A DNA stretch of 29,859 nt from Leptospira idonii (lineage in GTDB: Bacteria > Spirochaetota > Leptospiria > Leptospirales > Leptospiraceae), in contig NZ_RQHW01000082.1 of the NCBI RefSeq assembly GCF_004770995.1, positions 1-29,859 on the forward strand, in the 5' to 3' direction. The notes under the pieces are model-generated. The model did not search any database, was not told the DNA's origin, and worked only from the letters and a program-made list of their open reading frames with translations. The translations under genes and the position numbers were made by a program. Shown here piece by piece: positions 17,139-25,417 of the stretch; the stretch's first letter is position 1; each line of letters begins with the position of its first letter.

Positions 17139-18158
17139 TTATTTCAAAAGGCCTTCCGTTTCCGTATATCCGTGCATCAAATTGAGGTTCTGCAATGCTT
17201 GCCCCGCAGCACCTTTCACTAGATTGTCCAATGCGGAAACAAGGACGAGAGTGTTTCCTCTCATTCGAAAGCCCATATCCAAAAAGTTGCTTCCTTGCAC
17301 TTTTCTCAGTTCAATCTCTTCGGGAGAAGAATACAATCTGAGGAAAGGTTCCGATTTCACTTTGGATTCCAGTTTTTCCAGGATATGTTCTTCTTTGACT
17401 CCTTCTTGGAATCGGATATAGGTTGTGGAAATGATTCCTCGGTAAACGGGGAGTAGATGAGGAGTGAATACGATTTCGGAAGGTTGTGTTCCTACAAATG
17501 CATACTCTTCTATTTCCGGTTCGTGCTGATGGGAAAGTACTTTGTAGGCTCTGAAATTTTCGTAAACGTTCGTATAAGCGAATGTGATTTCTTCGGTTCT
17601 TCCTCCCGCTCCGCTCACTCCCGATTTGGAATCTATGATGACTGGACCTTGGATTCTGGATCTAAGATCTCCTAAGATGGCAATGGGAAGAATTCCTGAA
17701 GTCGCATAACAACCCGGGTTGGATACGAAATTTGCGTTTTTTAGTTTTTCTCTGAATAATTCAGGGATTCCGAAGACAACATTCTGCATTTGGTCGAAGT
17801 GGGCGTGCGGGAATTTATAAGCCTTTTCGAACTTTTGTTTGTCGTGAAGTCTGTAGGATCCGGAAAGATCGATGACTTTGTGTCCCTTCTTTAAAAGTTG
17901 AGGAGCCATTTCCATAGAAGCTTCGTTCGGTGTTGCCAAGACAACCGTCACTCCTTGTGGGATTTCCGATTCGTGTTTAACAAAGTTTAGTTGAGGAAGA
18001 TAGGGATTGCCGGGAAAAACTTCCTGCAGAGATTTTCCATGAACTTGATTGGAAGTGATATGGACTACTTCGAAATCTTTGTGGTGGGCAAGAAGCCCCA
18101 GTAGTTCCTTCCCCGTCAAACCGCCTGCGCCTATGATTGCAATCTTTGTTTTGGACAT
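17139..18158 (-). CDS. argC: N-acetyl-gamma-glutamyl-phosphate reductase
   Basis: Third step of arginine synthesis: NADPH-dependent reduction of N-acetylglutamyl phosphate to the semialdehyde. The 339-residue protein has the dinucleotide loop [13 protein letters not shown] (8-20), the catalytic cysteine in [14 protein letters not shown] (Cys150) and the [13 protein letters not shown] segment with the partner histidine. The length matches the family. Upstream AAAGG is close to the ATG. It is divergent from the astacin gene and followed 18 bp later by the nucleoside hydrolase gene. Confidence 0.96.
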   Translation of the reverse strand: MSKTKIAIIGAGGLTGKELLGLLAHHKDFEVVHITSNQVHGKSLQEVFPGNPYLPQLNFVKHESEIPQGVTVVLATPNEASMEMAPQLLKKGHKVIDLSGSYRLHDKQKFEKAYKFPHAHFDQMQNVVFGIPELFREKLKNANFVSNPGCYATSGILPIAILGDLRSRIQGPVIIDSKSGVSGAGGRTEEITFAYTNVYENFRAYKVLSHQHEPEIEEYAFVGTQPSEIVFTPHLLPVYRGIISTTYIRFQEGVKEEHILEKLESKVKSEPFLRLYSSPEEIELRKVQGSNFLDMGFRMRGNTLVLVSALDNLVKGAAGQALQNLNLMHGYTETEGLLK

Positions 18159-18299
18159 CTTTACAGCCTTTAAATATAGGAATTTTCAGGTTTGGGTGCG
18201 AGTCAATTAGGAAATCACCTGAATCTTTGCTGCTGTGATTTTGCTAAAAAAAATAGATTCTACTTGTCATTTCTTACGTTTCCGTTACAGTCCCTCACT

Positions 18300-19838
18300 A
18301 TGAAAAAAATTTCGGTGTGTTTGCTTTTTCTTTTTTCATTTTCTCTGTCCGCTGAGGATCTTTCCATCGATTCTTTGGCAAATCCGAACTGCGGTCATTC
18401 CGTAGTAAATGACAAAAGTCTCATTAAGCAGAGAGCTGTCTGGTTGAACAATATCCGGTGGAAAAACGGGCAAGTGATTCCTGTATATTTTAAGAACGGA
18501 ACCAAAGAACAAAGATTAGGTGTGGAGCATTGCGCCAGAGAATGGGAAAGATACGGAAACTTTAAATTTAAGTTTTTCGACGAACCCAAAAGAAATCAGG
18601 ACCTTACCATTCTTATTGAATTCGCTCCTCAAAAACAAGGAGTCGCAGGTTGGTCTTATGTAGGATCAGGAACGAAAGACCCTTCCCAGACGAGTATGAG
18701 TTTTTTCCCGGAACACAAGGGAGAAAACGGATGTTCTACAATCGCACACGAGTTCGGTCATGCATTGGGATTGCAGCACGAACAACACAACCCTGCCAAA
18801 AAAGAAAGTTGGATTCCTGAAAAAACGTATGACTACTTTCAGAACCAATACGGCTGGGACAAACTAAAGACAGATACAGAGATACTCAAATCGATCGATA
18901 CTTACGCCAATTACGGAAAGGCGGATCCGGTTTCCATTATGGCATACTATTTCCCCGGCGAACTATTTACATCGGGGAAACCGATGGGAATTCGTTTCGG
19001 TCTCTCTGCAAGGGATGTAGAGGGGATTGCCAAAATGTATCCGGGGAAAAAGCAGCCTAACGACAAACGACCTATATTTATTTATTATGGAAAGGGGAAA
19101 CGTGAGTTAGCTGTTTGGTCTAAAAACGGGACGTTTCAAATTCAAGTGAACGGAAAAGAAGTGAGTTCTCTCAATTCCTCCAACGGAAGGGTTACTGCGG
19201 ATACAGTGAATTTGGATGACTATCTGAATCCGAATCAAGTGAATACGATTACATATACGTTCAGTGGCAGCAATAAAAAAGACTTTCTTTATCAAATGAA
19301 TGTGAAAGAAAACGGAGCCACTCTCTTCGGATTGTTATGTGATCCAAACAGATGGTGTGAAGGTTTCGATAAAGGATTTCATCTCACTCATATTTCCAAA
19401 GGGAATAGAGGACAATACTCGGACGGATGGAACGGAAGTTCTGAAACGGAAATAACCAGTCCGAACGAAAACGTTACTACTACGACAGTGGCAACGGTTA
19501 TAGATTCTTCTTTGGATCTTCCTTTGTTAGATGCATCTAATCGAGGAGATACGGTGCAAGTGAAGGCACTTCTCAAAAAAGGTGCAAACCCGAATGCAGT
19601 CTACCAAGGATGGACTCCTCTTTTGTATGCATCCTACAGAGGTTATTCTTCCGTAGTATTGGAACTTTTGAAAAATTATGCCAATGTGAATGCGCAAGTC
19701 AGCGGTTGGACTGCAAGAGAACTGGCGAAACACCAAGGCCATACGGACATAGTGAATATGATCGATGCTTCAATGGGATTTCATCCTCCCGAACAAGATG
19801 TGGGAAATAGATCTCTTCCTAGCGGTTTGCTTCCTTAG
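18300..19838 (+). CDS. Exported astacin-type (M12A) zinc metalloprotease with ankyrin repeats
   Basis: A 512-residue secreted protein with signal peptide (about 1-18). The protease domain holds the zinc signature STIAHEFGHALGLQHEQHNP, with His150, Glu151, His154 and His160, and a Met-turn SIMAYY (Met214), the pattern of the astacin/M12A family. A middle beta-rich region (about 250-400) is of unknown type. Two or more ankyrin repeats follow (about 405-490: LLDASNRGDTVQVKALLKKG, then WTPLLYASYRGYSSVVLELL). The start at 18300 was chosen because the in-frame ATG 36 codons upstream places a long non-signal leader before a clean signal peptide. It overlaps the histidine kinase gene end by 20 bp, converging. 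Confidence 0.9.
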   Translation: MKKISVCLLFLFSFSLSAEDLSIDSLANPNCGHSVVNDKSLIKQRAVWLNNIRWKNGQVIPVYFKNGTKEQRLGVEHCAREWERYGNFKFKFFDEPKRNQDLTILIEFAPQKQGVAGWSYVGSGTKDPSQTSMSFFPEHKGENGCSTIAHEFGHALGLQHEQHNPAKKESWIPEKTYDYFQNQYGWDKLKTDTEILKSIDTYANYGKADPVSIMAYYFPGELFTSGKPMGIRFGLSARDVEGIAKMYPGKKQPNDKRPIFIYYGKGKRELAVWSKNGTFQIQVNGKEVSSLNSSNGRVTADTVNLDDYLNPNQVNTITYTFSGSNKKDFLYQMNVKENGATLFGLLCDPNRWCEGFDKGFHLTHISKGNRGQYSDGWNGSSETEITSPNENVTTTTVATVIDSSLDLPLLDASNRGDTVQVKALLKKGANPNAVYQGWTPLLYASYRGYSSVVLELLKNYANVNAQVSGWTARELAKHQGHTDIVNMIDASMGFHPPEQDVGNRSLPSGLLP

Positions 19839-21738
19839 AGTGGTACTTTTTAGGAAAGATAATACTGATTCTAGTCCCTTTTCCGAATTGAGAATCGATT
19901 AGAATCTGCGCTTTATGCGCTTCCGCAATTCGTTTGACGGAAGACATACCGAATCCATGGCCGCTGGTTTTTGTACTGGTCAGTTGGTTCGACTGGATTT
20001 GATTCACAGTGTCTTCCGTCATTCCGTCTCCATCGTCCGAGAAGATCATATAAATGAACTCTCCTTCTTCTTCCGTATCTATTTTGAAACTTCCTCTTTG
20101 CGAGATGGCATCCTTTGCATTTCTTGCCAAATTTAAAATCAAGGATTTCATTCTGGTTTGATCCAACTGTAAGATTCCCATGAAACGTAAGTTATAGATT
20201 GTTTCGATTTCCTTGGGAAAGAATGTTCTCTCTATTTCTGGTTTTAATCCGTAGAGAAAATCGGAAAGATTTGTGTCCGCTTTTTTTAAGTGGAATTGTC
20301 TTTTTGCGAAATCTAAAATGTTTTCAGTAACTACTTTTAATTCATCTATTTCTTCCTTCAGATATTCCTGTCCGTTTACGTTCGTGAATTTCAAACTGAG
20401 AAGTCTGTTTCTTATGTCATGGACGATTTCCGAAGTAAAATGACCTACCACTGCCAGTTTGTCTTTTTGTTTTCTTTTGATCGATTCTCTCAAAAGAAGT
20501 TTGAGTTTTTCTTTCGTTCGAATTTGGTATCTGTGCGATTTGGAGTATTTTTCCGCCAGATAGAATGTTTGGACAAATACGAAGATAAAAATCCCCATGG
20601 CGATCGTATTTGAAGTATGGATTATATTCGCGAAATAAAGTATATCATTGAGAGCGAATATAAAAATCCACACCATTCCGAAGAGCATGGATCTTGTTCC
20701 TTCTCTTTTTCCGAAAATCGTATGATATGCGAAAGTGGACAGGTGATACATAGACATCAAAAAATAGATGAGGTCGTAATAACTAAGTGTTTTGGAAAAA
20801 AAGGATACCGGGGTGAGAAGAACGATTCCGGAAAAGAATAAACAGATTCCCGTCACAATATGCGTCGTTTTTCGAGAGATAATATCTGGAAATAAAAAAT
20901 AGATGTACTGATAAAAAAGAGGGCAGACCAGATAATAACTCAAATATTCGGATCTAACGATTGTTTGAAAAGATAGATCGGGAAAAAGAGTCAGTAAAAA
21001 ACGTTCGTCGCTTACGAGCGGTCTCATTGCGGAGAGAAGGCAGATGAGAGCGAAGAAAAACAAGGTTTTCTCTTCTTTCCTTAGGTAATAGAACAAAAGG
21101 TGGATGCAGCCGGTGATCCATAACCCTCCGAATAGGAAGAGATCGTAACTCAATCGAATCTGAGAGATTTGTAGAATGTCTTCCGCTTTGCCCAAAATAG
21201 GCGCCTTCCAAATTCCTCCGATTCTATGTTCATAATTGGATGCGTGGATTAGAATTTCCAATTCAGTATCGTTTGTATAAAAACCTACCGTTTTGATTTC
21301 CCATCTGGGGACGGAAGTTTTCGCATCCTGGGATGGTTCTCCGATTTTGGTCAAAAATTTTCCGTTGAGATAGACGGAGTATGCAGTATCCGCTTCGTAC
21401 AATTTCAGCGCCAGTTCCGTACTGGAATCGAAATTAGGCGGTAGAAGTAACTTTGTTCTGTAGGTGGCATACCCGTAGGCTTCTCCTTTTGTGGTTTCGT
21501 TCCAGAAGGCAGGGAGATATAAATAAGTTTTTGCCTTGGATTCCGTATGAGGAGAAAGCCATTCTTTCCAATAGAATTCCCATTCTCCGTTCAACTCCAA
21601 AATTTGATGTGAGTTTATCTGCCACTCGCGGGCATCGAAAATTCCTTTTTGAACTTCACCTGAAAATTCTCTGTATCGGGAACAATGACTTGCGCCTATA
21701 AGAATGAAAAAAATAGATAATAACTTACAGGCATTCAT
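19819..21738 (-). CDS. 7TMR-DISM sensor histidine kinase
   Basis: A 639-residue membrane kinase. The N-terminal exported region (about 25-190) fits the 7TMR-DISM extracellular sugar-binding-like domain, with GEWEFYWKEW and VYLNGKFLTKIGEPS. About seven membrane helices follow (195-395), then a coiled linker and the kinase core: H-box VVGHFTSEIVHDIRNRLLSL (His440), N-box ILNLARNAKDAI, G1 DDGDGM (568-573), G2 SGHGFGMSSV. It probably signals an external ligand to the neighbouring response regulator. Position 19 is a cysteine after ASH, a weak lipobox. The start lies one base from the regulator start on the other strand. Confidence 0.92.
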   Translation of the reverse strand: MNACKLLSIFFILIGASHCSRYREFSGEVQKGIFDAREWQINSHQILELNGEWEFYWKEWLSPHTESKAKTYLYLPAFWNETTKGEAYGYATYRTKLLLPPNFDSSTELALKLYEADTAYSVYLNGKFLTKIGEPSQDAKTSVPRWEIKTVGFYTNDTELEILIHASNYEHRIGGIWKAPILGKAEDILQISQIRLSYDLFLFGGLWITGCIHLLFYYLRKEEKTLFFFALICLLSAMRPLVSDERFLLTLFPDLSFQTIVRSEYLSYYLVCPLFYQYIYFLFPDIISRKTTHIVTGICLFFSGIVLLTPVSFFSKTLSYYDLIYFLMSMYHLSTFAYHTIFGKREGTRSMLFGMVWIFIFALNDILYFANIIHTSNTIAMGIFIFVFVQTFYLAEKYSKSHRYQIRTKEKLKLLLRESIKRKQKDKLAVVGHFTSEIVHDIRNRLLSLKFTNVNGQEYLKEEIDELKVVTENILDFAKRQFHLKKADTNLSDFLYGLKPEIERTFFPKEIETIYNLRFMGILQLDQTRMKSLILNLARNAKDAISQRGSFKIDTEEEGEFIYMIFSDDGDGMTEDTVNQIQSNQLTSTKTSGHGFGMSSVKRIAEAHKAQILIDSQFGKGTRISIIFPKKYHSKEANR

Positions 21739-21739
21739 T

Positions 21740-22363
21740 ATGATTCGTTTTTATTTGATTGATGACCATCCTGCCATTCGTAAGGGAATGCAGTCAATGA
21801 TTCAAACAATTCCCGAGTTCCGGTTCGCAGGGGAGGCGGGTTCCGCAGAAGAGGCATTGCCTCATTTTTCATCTGAAAAAATCGATCTTCTTATTTCTGA
21901 CATGATGCTTCCCGTAAACAACGGACTCTTTGTCCTTTCCAAAATCAAGGAAATTCAACCGGAAACCAAAACCGTTTTTTATTCCATGCTGAAAGACTGG
22001 GATATTGTGAAACAGGCCTTTCTTATGGGAGCTAACGGATATTTAGCGAAAACCGCGGACTTCGACTATATTCGAAAATCATTGAAAGAAATTACGGAAG
22101 GCAAAAAAGTTTTTCCGGAAGAGATTCTTTCCATTCTTCCCGGAGAAGAGTGGGACGATACCGCTTCCCTGATTCAGATTCTTTCCAAAAGAGAAAAGGA
22201 AGTTTTACAGTTGATTGCGAAAGGAAAAATGAATCGTGAGATCGCTGAAGTTTTAGAGATCAGTGTGCGGACTGTGGAAAGCCACAGATCCAGTCTTCTG
22301 GAGAAATTAAAATTAGAAAATGCTGCCAGTTTGATTCGTGTCGCAGCAAAGTTATACGGTTAG
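21740..22363 (+). CDS. NarL/LuxR-type response regulator
   Basis: A 207-residue cytosolic regulator. The receiver domain (1-122) shows acidic pocket DDH (Asp8, Asp9), phosphoacceptor Asp54 in LLISDMMLPVNNG, Ser82 at the switch position and Lys104 (YLAKTA). The LuxR-type helix-turn-helix (about 148-203) has LSKREKEVLQLIAKGKMNREIAEVL and ISVRTVESHRSSLLEKLKL. The start at 21740 has ACAGG nearby; the longer ATG at 21704 would overlap the kinase gene and precede the normal receiver start. The head-to-head kinase is the natural partner. Targets are unknown. Confidence 0.93.
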   Translation: MIRFYLIDDHPAIRKGMQSMIQTIPEFRFAGEAGSAEEALPHFSSEKIDLLISDMMLPVNNGLFVLSKIKEIQPETKTVFYSMLKDWDIVKQAFLMGANGYLAKTADFDYIRKSLKEITEGKKVFPEEILSILPGEEWDDTASLIQILSKREKEVLQLIAKGKMNREIAEVLEISVRTVESHRSSLLEKLKLENAASLIRVAAKLYG

Positions 22364-22391
22364 ATTCTAGTATTCTGTATTAAACCCACTT

Positions 22392-22488
22392 GCGCCAGCG
22401 ATCGCAGCGGAAATAAAACGAAACGTGTCTCACGCTCTCGGTCGCTGTGACCGGCAAGTTTTATGTTATGTGAAGAATTGCGAGGCGC
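22392..22488. repeat. Structured intergenic element between the response regulator and tetR
   Basis: The 127-bp convergent gap is GC-richer than its surroundings. An outer pair GCGCC (22392-22396) / GGCGC (22484-22488) encloses a hairpin CGGTC GCTGT GACCG (22439-22453) and the palindrome GCGATCGC (22399-22406). ACTTGC (22388-22393) can also pair with GCAAGT (22454-22459). This could be a dispersed intergenic repeat, a bidirectional terminator without a U-run, or a small structured RNA. The sequence alone does not decide between these. Confidence 0.4.
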
Positions 22489-22490
22489 CC

Positions 22491-23090
22491 TTATGCGTAA
22501 TAGGGTTCCACTAGTTGTTCCAGTTCGTCGCTTAACTGGAATAATAGTTTGGTGTCTCCCATCGTCATGGAAAGCTGCACCCATCCTTGGTAACAGGCCA
22601 GAAATTTGAGTGCAAGTTCGTCCGGGTTTTTGGATTTCCAAGATTTTCCGGAGTAGGAAGCTTTCTCGAAATAGACGGAGATCTCTTTTTTCCAACGCTG
22701 CATGATCTCTTTTACCGTATCTTCGAAGGGCTTGGATTGGCCTAATGTCTGTAATGTGAAATTTGCGAAAGGGCATCCTACGAATTCTTTGTTTTTCATC
22801 TTACGAATTAGGATTCTGCACCATGCGGGAATAAAATCGTTCGCATCCGGGTATCTTCGCATCATATTTCTCATGTAACCGATGTATTCTTTGTCCTGTA
22901 CTTTCAGATATTCGATTCCCAGTTCTTCTTTTCCTGAAAAATGCAGATAAAAACTTTTTCGAAACACTCCCGAATTTTCGAGCAGTTGGTTGATCCCCGT
23001 ATTCGGATAACCCTGTTTGTAAAATAGATCGAGCGCTTCCTGAAGGAGTTTTTCTTTCGTATTCGGGGTTTGTGTTCGATTTCGCTTCAT
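22491..23090 (-). CDS. TetR family transcriptional regulator
   Basis: A 199-residue repressor-type protein. The N-terminal HTH (about 12-58) is typical: KEKLLQEALDLFYKQGYPNTGINQLLENSGVFRKSFYLHF. The C-terminal helical domain (AcrR/YxaF-like, with CPFANFTLQTLGQS) binds an unknown ligand. It diverges from the DUF4442 gene across 146 bp that contain two 20-bp palindromes, so it probably represses that gene and itself. No clear ribosome site precedes the ATG at 23090. Confidence 0.93.
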   Translation of the reverse strand: MKRNRTQTPNTKEKLLQEALDLFYKQGYPNTGINQLLENSGVFRKSFYLHFSGKEELGIEYLKVQDKEYIGYMRNMMRRYPDANDFIPAWCRILIRKMKNKEFVGCPFANFTLQTLGQSKPFEDTVKEIMQRWKKEISVYFEKASYSGKSWKSKNPDELALKFLACYQGWVQLSMTMGDTKLLFQLSDELEQLVEPYYA

Positions 23091-23150
23091 CGGATCATTT
23101 TGAGAAATGGAATTTCTTTGTCAAAGGCATAATTAAAAAGCGATAATAAT

Positions 23151-23170
23151 GGTAGACAGATCGTTCTACC
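23151..23170. promoter_or_regulatory. Putative TetR operator, copy 1
   Basis: GGTAGA...TCTACC is a perfect six-base inverted repeat with an eight-base centre (20 bp in total) located 60 bp upstream of tetR, in the gap shared with the DUF4442 gene. The second copy, 30 bp away, matches at 15 of 20 positions. The type, spacing and position are what TetR-family autoregulators usually use. Confidence 0.7.
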
Positions 23171-23180
23171 GTATTGAGGT

Positions 23181-23200
23181 GGTAGAATCATTGTTCTACT
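23181..23200. promoter_or_regulatory. Putative TetR operator, copy 2
   Basis: GGTAGAATCATTGTTCTACT has GTAGAA/TTCTAC arms, six base pairs with a six-base centre, and lies 36 bp upstream of the DUF4442 start codon. It starts exactly 30 bp after copy 1, close to three helical turns, so bound dimers would sit on the same DNA face. Confidence 0.68.
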
Positions 23201-23236
23201 TTTTCCGTTTTCGGAAAGGTAAAGGAGCGTTTTTAT

Positions 23237-23719
23237 ATGAGCAGGTTGAATTACGAAGTCAGTCCTATGTGGAAATTTTTGCAGGGTCATTGCGGGATGG
23301 AGGAGGCTTTCTCCGTATTCGGTCCTTATGAGGGCGCCAATATTAAGGTAAAAAGAACCGACCCTTATACTTTGGAAAGTTCCATGCAGCTTGTTCTTAG
23401 GAATACGAATTATGTTGGAACTCATTTCGGAGGTTCTTTGTATTCTATGTGCGATCCTTTCTTTATGTTTCTTCTTATCGAAAATTTAGGAGAAGGTTAT
23501 ATTGTTTGGGATAAAAGTGCGAGCATTGATTTTTTAAGACCTGGAAAGGGTCTAGTGAAGGCTGTGTTTCATATTCCTCCTGAAGAATTACGAAAGATCA
23601 AAGAGGAAGTGGATGAGAAAAAAAAGATGGATTGGTCTACTCGCTGCGAGATTATAGATGAAGAAGGAAAACAAGTGGCGGAAGTAAAAAAGGTACTTTA
23701 TATCCGCAAAATCAAATAG
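23237..23719 (+). CDS. DUF4442 hotdog-fold thioesterase-like protein
   Basis: A 160-residue soluble protein matching DUF4442 (PaaI-like hotdog fold). Key stretch is YVGTHFGGSLYSMCDPFFMFLL, followed by GYIVWDKSASIDFLRPGKG. Hotdog proteins typically act on acyl-CoA thioesters, so a detoxification or fatty-acyl role is plausible but unproven. AAGGAG at 23222-23227 precedes the ATG by nine bases. Expression is probably controlled by the divergent TetR through the two palindromes upstream. It converges with the SBBP lipoprotein gene. Confidence 0.85.
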   Translation: MSRLNYEVSPMWKFLQGHCGMEEAFSVFGPYEGANIKVKRTDPYTLESSMQLVLRNTNYVGTHFGGSLYSMCDPFFMFLLIENLGEGYIVWDKSASIDFLRPGKGLVKAVFHIPPEELRKIKEEVDEKKKMDWSTRCEIIDEEGKQVAEVKKVLYIRKIK

Positions 23720-23793
23720 TTTATTTTGTCGATAAATATATATTGTACGTAATGTAGTAGGATACATTTTGTGGCACAAGATTTTGTTAGTAT

Positions 23794-25212
23794 TCATTTG
23801 AGTTTTACGGCCACAGAATCTTGTGTTCCCGATACTGTTTGATCAGATAAGGATCCGGTTGTGATTCCAGTCGCATATAGATTTCCCGAGCTATCGCTTG
23901 CGATTCCATATCCGTTGGTTTGTTTTGTAGATGCGCCTAGAAGTTTTGTCCATTGTTTGTTTCCGCTTGCATCGTACTTCACTGCGATTAGATCTTGGAT
24001 TCCTGATAGTGTTTGTCCGTCCAGATTTCCGCTCGTATAACCTGTGATATGTAAAATTCCTGCACTGTCACTGATGACTGCTCTTCCTTCCGTATTTTTG
24101 TTGGATCCGATTCCCAGAAGTTTCGTCCATTGTTTGTTCCCACTCGTATCGTATTTGATAAGAAACAAGTCGGCAAATCCTGTCAAAGAATTCCCATCTA
24201 AAGAACCGTAGGTGGACCCTGTTGTGTATACATTTCCCGATGCATCGATCGCCACTCCGTATCCGTAGGTGTTTTTGCCGGATACTCCTAGTTGACGAGC
24301 CCATTGTTTGGTGCCGGAACTATTGAATTTTACCACTAAGGAATCGTTGAGCCCTGTGACGGCTCCATCTACGGCACCGTTTGTAAAGCCTGAAACATAT
24401 ACGTTTCCAGGACTGTCACTTGTGATCGCTGTTGAGTTCACGGATTTAGAAGCGACTCCTAAAAGTTTTGTCCACTGTTTGTTTCCGCTTGAATTATACT
24501 TTACAACGTATAGATCACTTACGCCTGTTAATGTCTGACCGTCCAAACTGCTGAATGTATAACCTGTCACATACGGATTTCCGAAACCGTCTATAGCGAT
24601 TCCCCTTGCATCGGTTGTGTTTCCGTTTCCCAATTGGCGAGTCCACAGTTTGCTCCCTGTAGAGTCGTATTTCACAAGGAATAGATCCATCGATCCCGAC
24701 CAAGTTTGTCCATCCAAGCTGCCGCTGGTAGTTCCCGTTATGTATACGTTATTGGAGCTGTCCGTTGCGATCGCATAGGCCATTGTGCCTCCGCTGGAGG
24801 AGCCTAGAAGTTTAGTCCATAATTTGTTTCCGGACGAATCGTATTTGGTGAGGAACAATTCGTTCACTCCTGCTGTAGTTTTGATTTGGCCGTCCAAACT
24901 GCCGTCCGTGTAGCCCGTAACGTACAGATTCCCCGCACTGTCACTTGCGACTCCGTTTCCATAAGTGCTGGCACCTGCTACTCCTGATTGGCGAACCCAA
25001 TCCAGGCTTCCTGTATTTGCGGAAGTGGATGTGGTCGGAGCTACAGGTGCTTCCGGTGCTGGTGATTGTTTATTTGTCGTTTCTGTCAAAATGACAAAAA
25101 GCGTTACCATTATGTAATTTTTTGTGTCGTCCGTCCAGTGACAATAGGCGAGTTGAGTTGCGAATGCCAGAATGAGAAACTTTGCAGAGAGTTGGAATGG
25201 ATTACTATGCAC
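23794..25212 (-). CDS. SBBP beta-propeller lipoprotein
   Basis: A 472-residue exported protein with a signal peptide and lipobox QLAYC (Cys24). The mature part is seven copies of a ~57-60 residue SBBP repeat of the form D.F..KYD.SGNKQWTKLLG, then A.A.DS.GN.YVTG.T.GSLDGQT. The first repeat begins with its WVRQSG strand only, and the protein ends with DSVAVKLK, which would supply the missing strand: the velcro closure of a seven-blade propeller. Such lipoproteins are common in Leptospira and probably surface or periplasmic binding proteins. The ligand is unknown. Repeats are similar at DNA level, so recombination is possible. Confidence 0.9.
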   Translation of the reverse strand: MHSNPFQLSAKFLILAFATQLAYCHWTDDTKNYIMVTLFVILTETTNKQSPAPEAPVAPTTSTSANTGSLDWVRQSGVAGASTYGNGVASDSAGNLYVTGYTDGSLDGQIKTTAGVNELFLTKYDSSGNKLWTKLLGSSSGGTMAYAIATDSSNNVYITGTTSGSLDGQTWSGSMDLFLVKYDSTGSKLWTRQLGNGNTTDARGIAIDGFGNPYVTGYTFSSLDGQTLTGVSDLYVVKYNSSGNKQWTKLLGVASKSVNSTAITSDSPGNVYVSGFTNGAVDGAVTGLNDSLVVKFNSSGTKQWARQLGVSGKNTYGYGVAIDASGNVYTTGSTYGSLDGNSLTGFADLFLIKYDTSGNKQWTKLLGIGSNKNTEGRAVISDSAGILHITGYTSGNLDGQTLSGIQDLIAVKYDASGNKQWTKLLGASTKQTNGYGIASDSSGNLYATGITTGSLSDQTVSGTQDSVAVKLK

Positions 25213-25417
25213 TGTGGAGCCTAACTTAAATTTAATGAAACCCTCTTTTGGTCAGTGCCTTGGTCGGCTTTTGAGAAAACAGGTTGGATGAATCGTAATA
25301 TGCGAAAATGTTCCTGTCGTACCGGATCATGATTTGGTAAGAAAAAACGGATAAAATCGAATTGCAGAGGTTTAGATACCTATTTTAGTCGGATTTAATT
25401 TTAGCGAATGATTTCGT
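25213..25417. other. Divergent intergenic region
   Basis: A 205-bp gap between the SBBP lipoprotein gene (minus) and the AraC-type regulator gene (plus), so it must carry both promoters. A short direct repeat TTGGTC occurs twice (about 25249 and 25260). No clear -10/-35 pair or ribosome site could be fixed. Confidence 0.4.

Noticed and set aside
22360..22776. 138-codon minus-strand frame overlapping tetR
   Set aside because: It is in another frame of the tetR gene, shows no domain and has an Arg/Ile-rich composition typical of shadow frames.
23087..23425. 112-codon minus-strand frame across the operator gap and the DUF4442 gene
   Set aside because: It overlaps the DUF4442 gene and the putative operators; no family signal or ribosome site.
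23775..23825. Inverted repeat CACAAGATT / AATCTTGTG as a terminator for the SBBP gene
   Set aside because: Half lies inside the coding end, the loop is 33 bases and no U-run follows on either strand.
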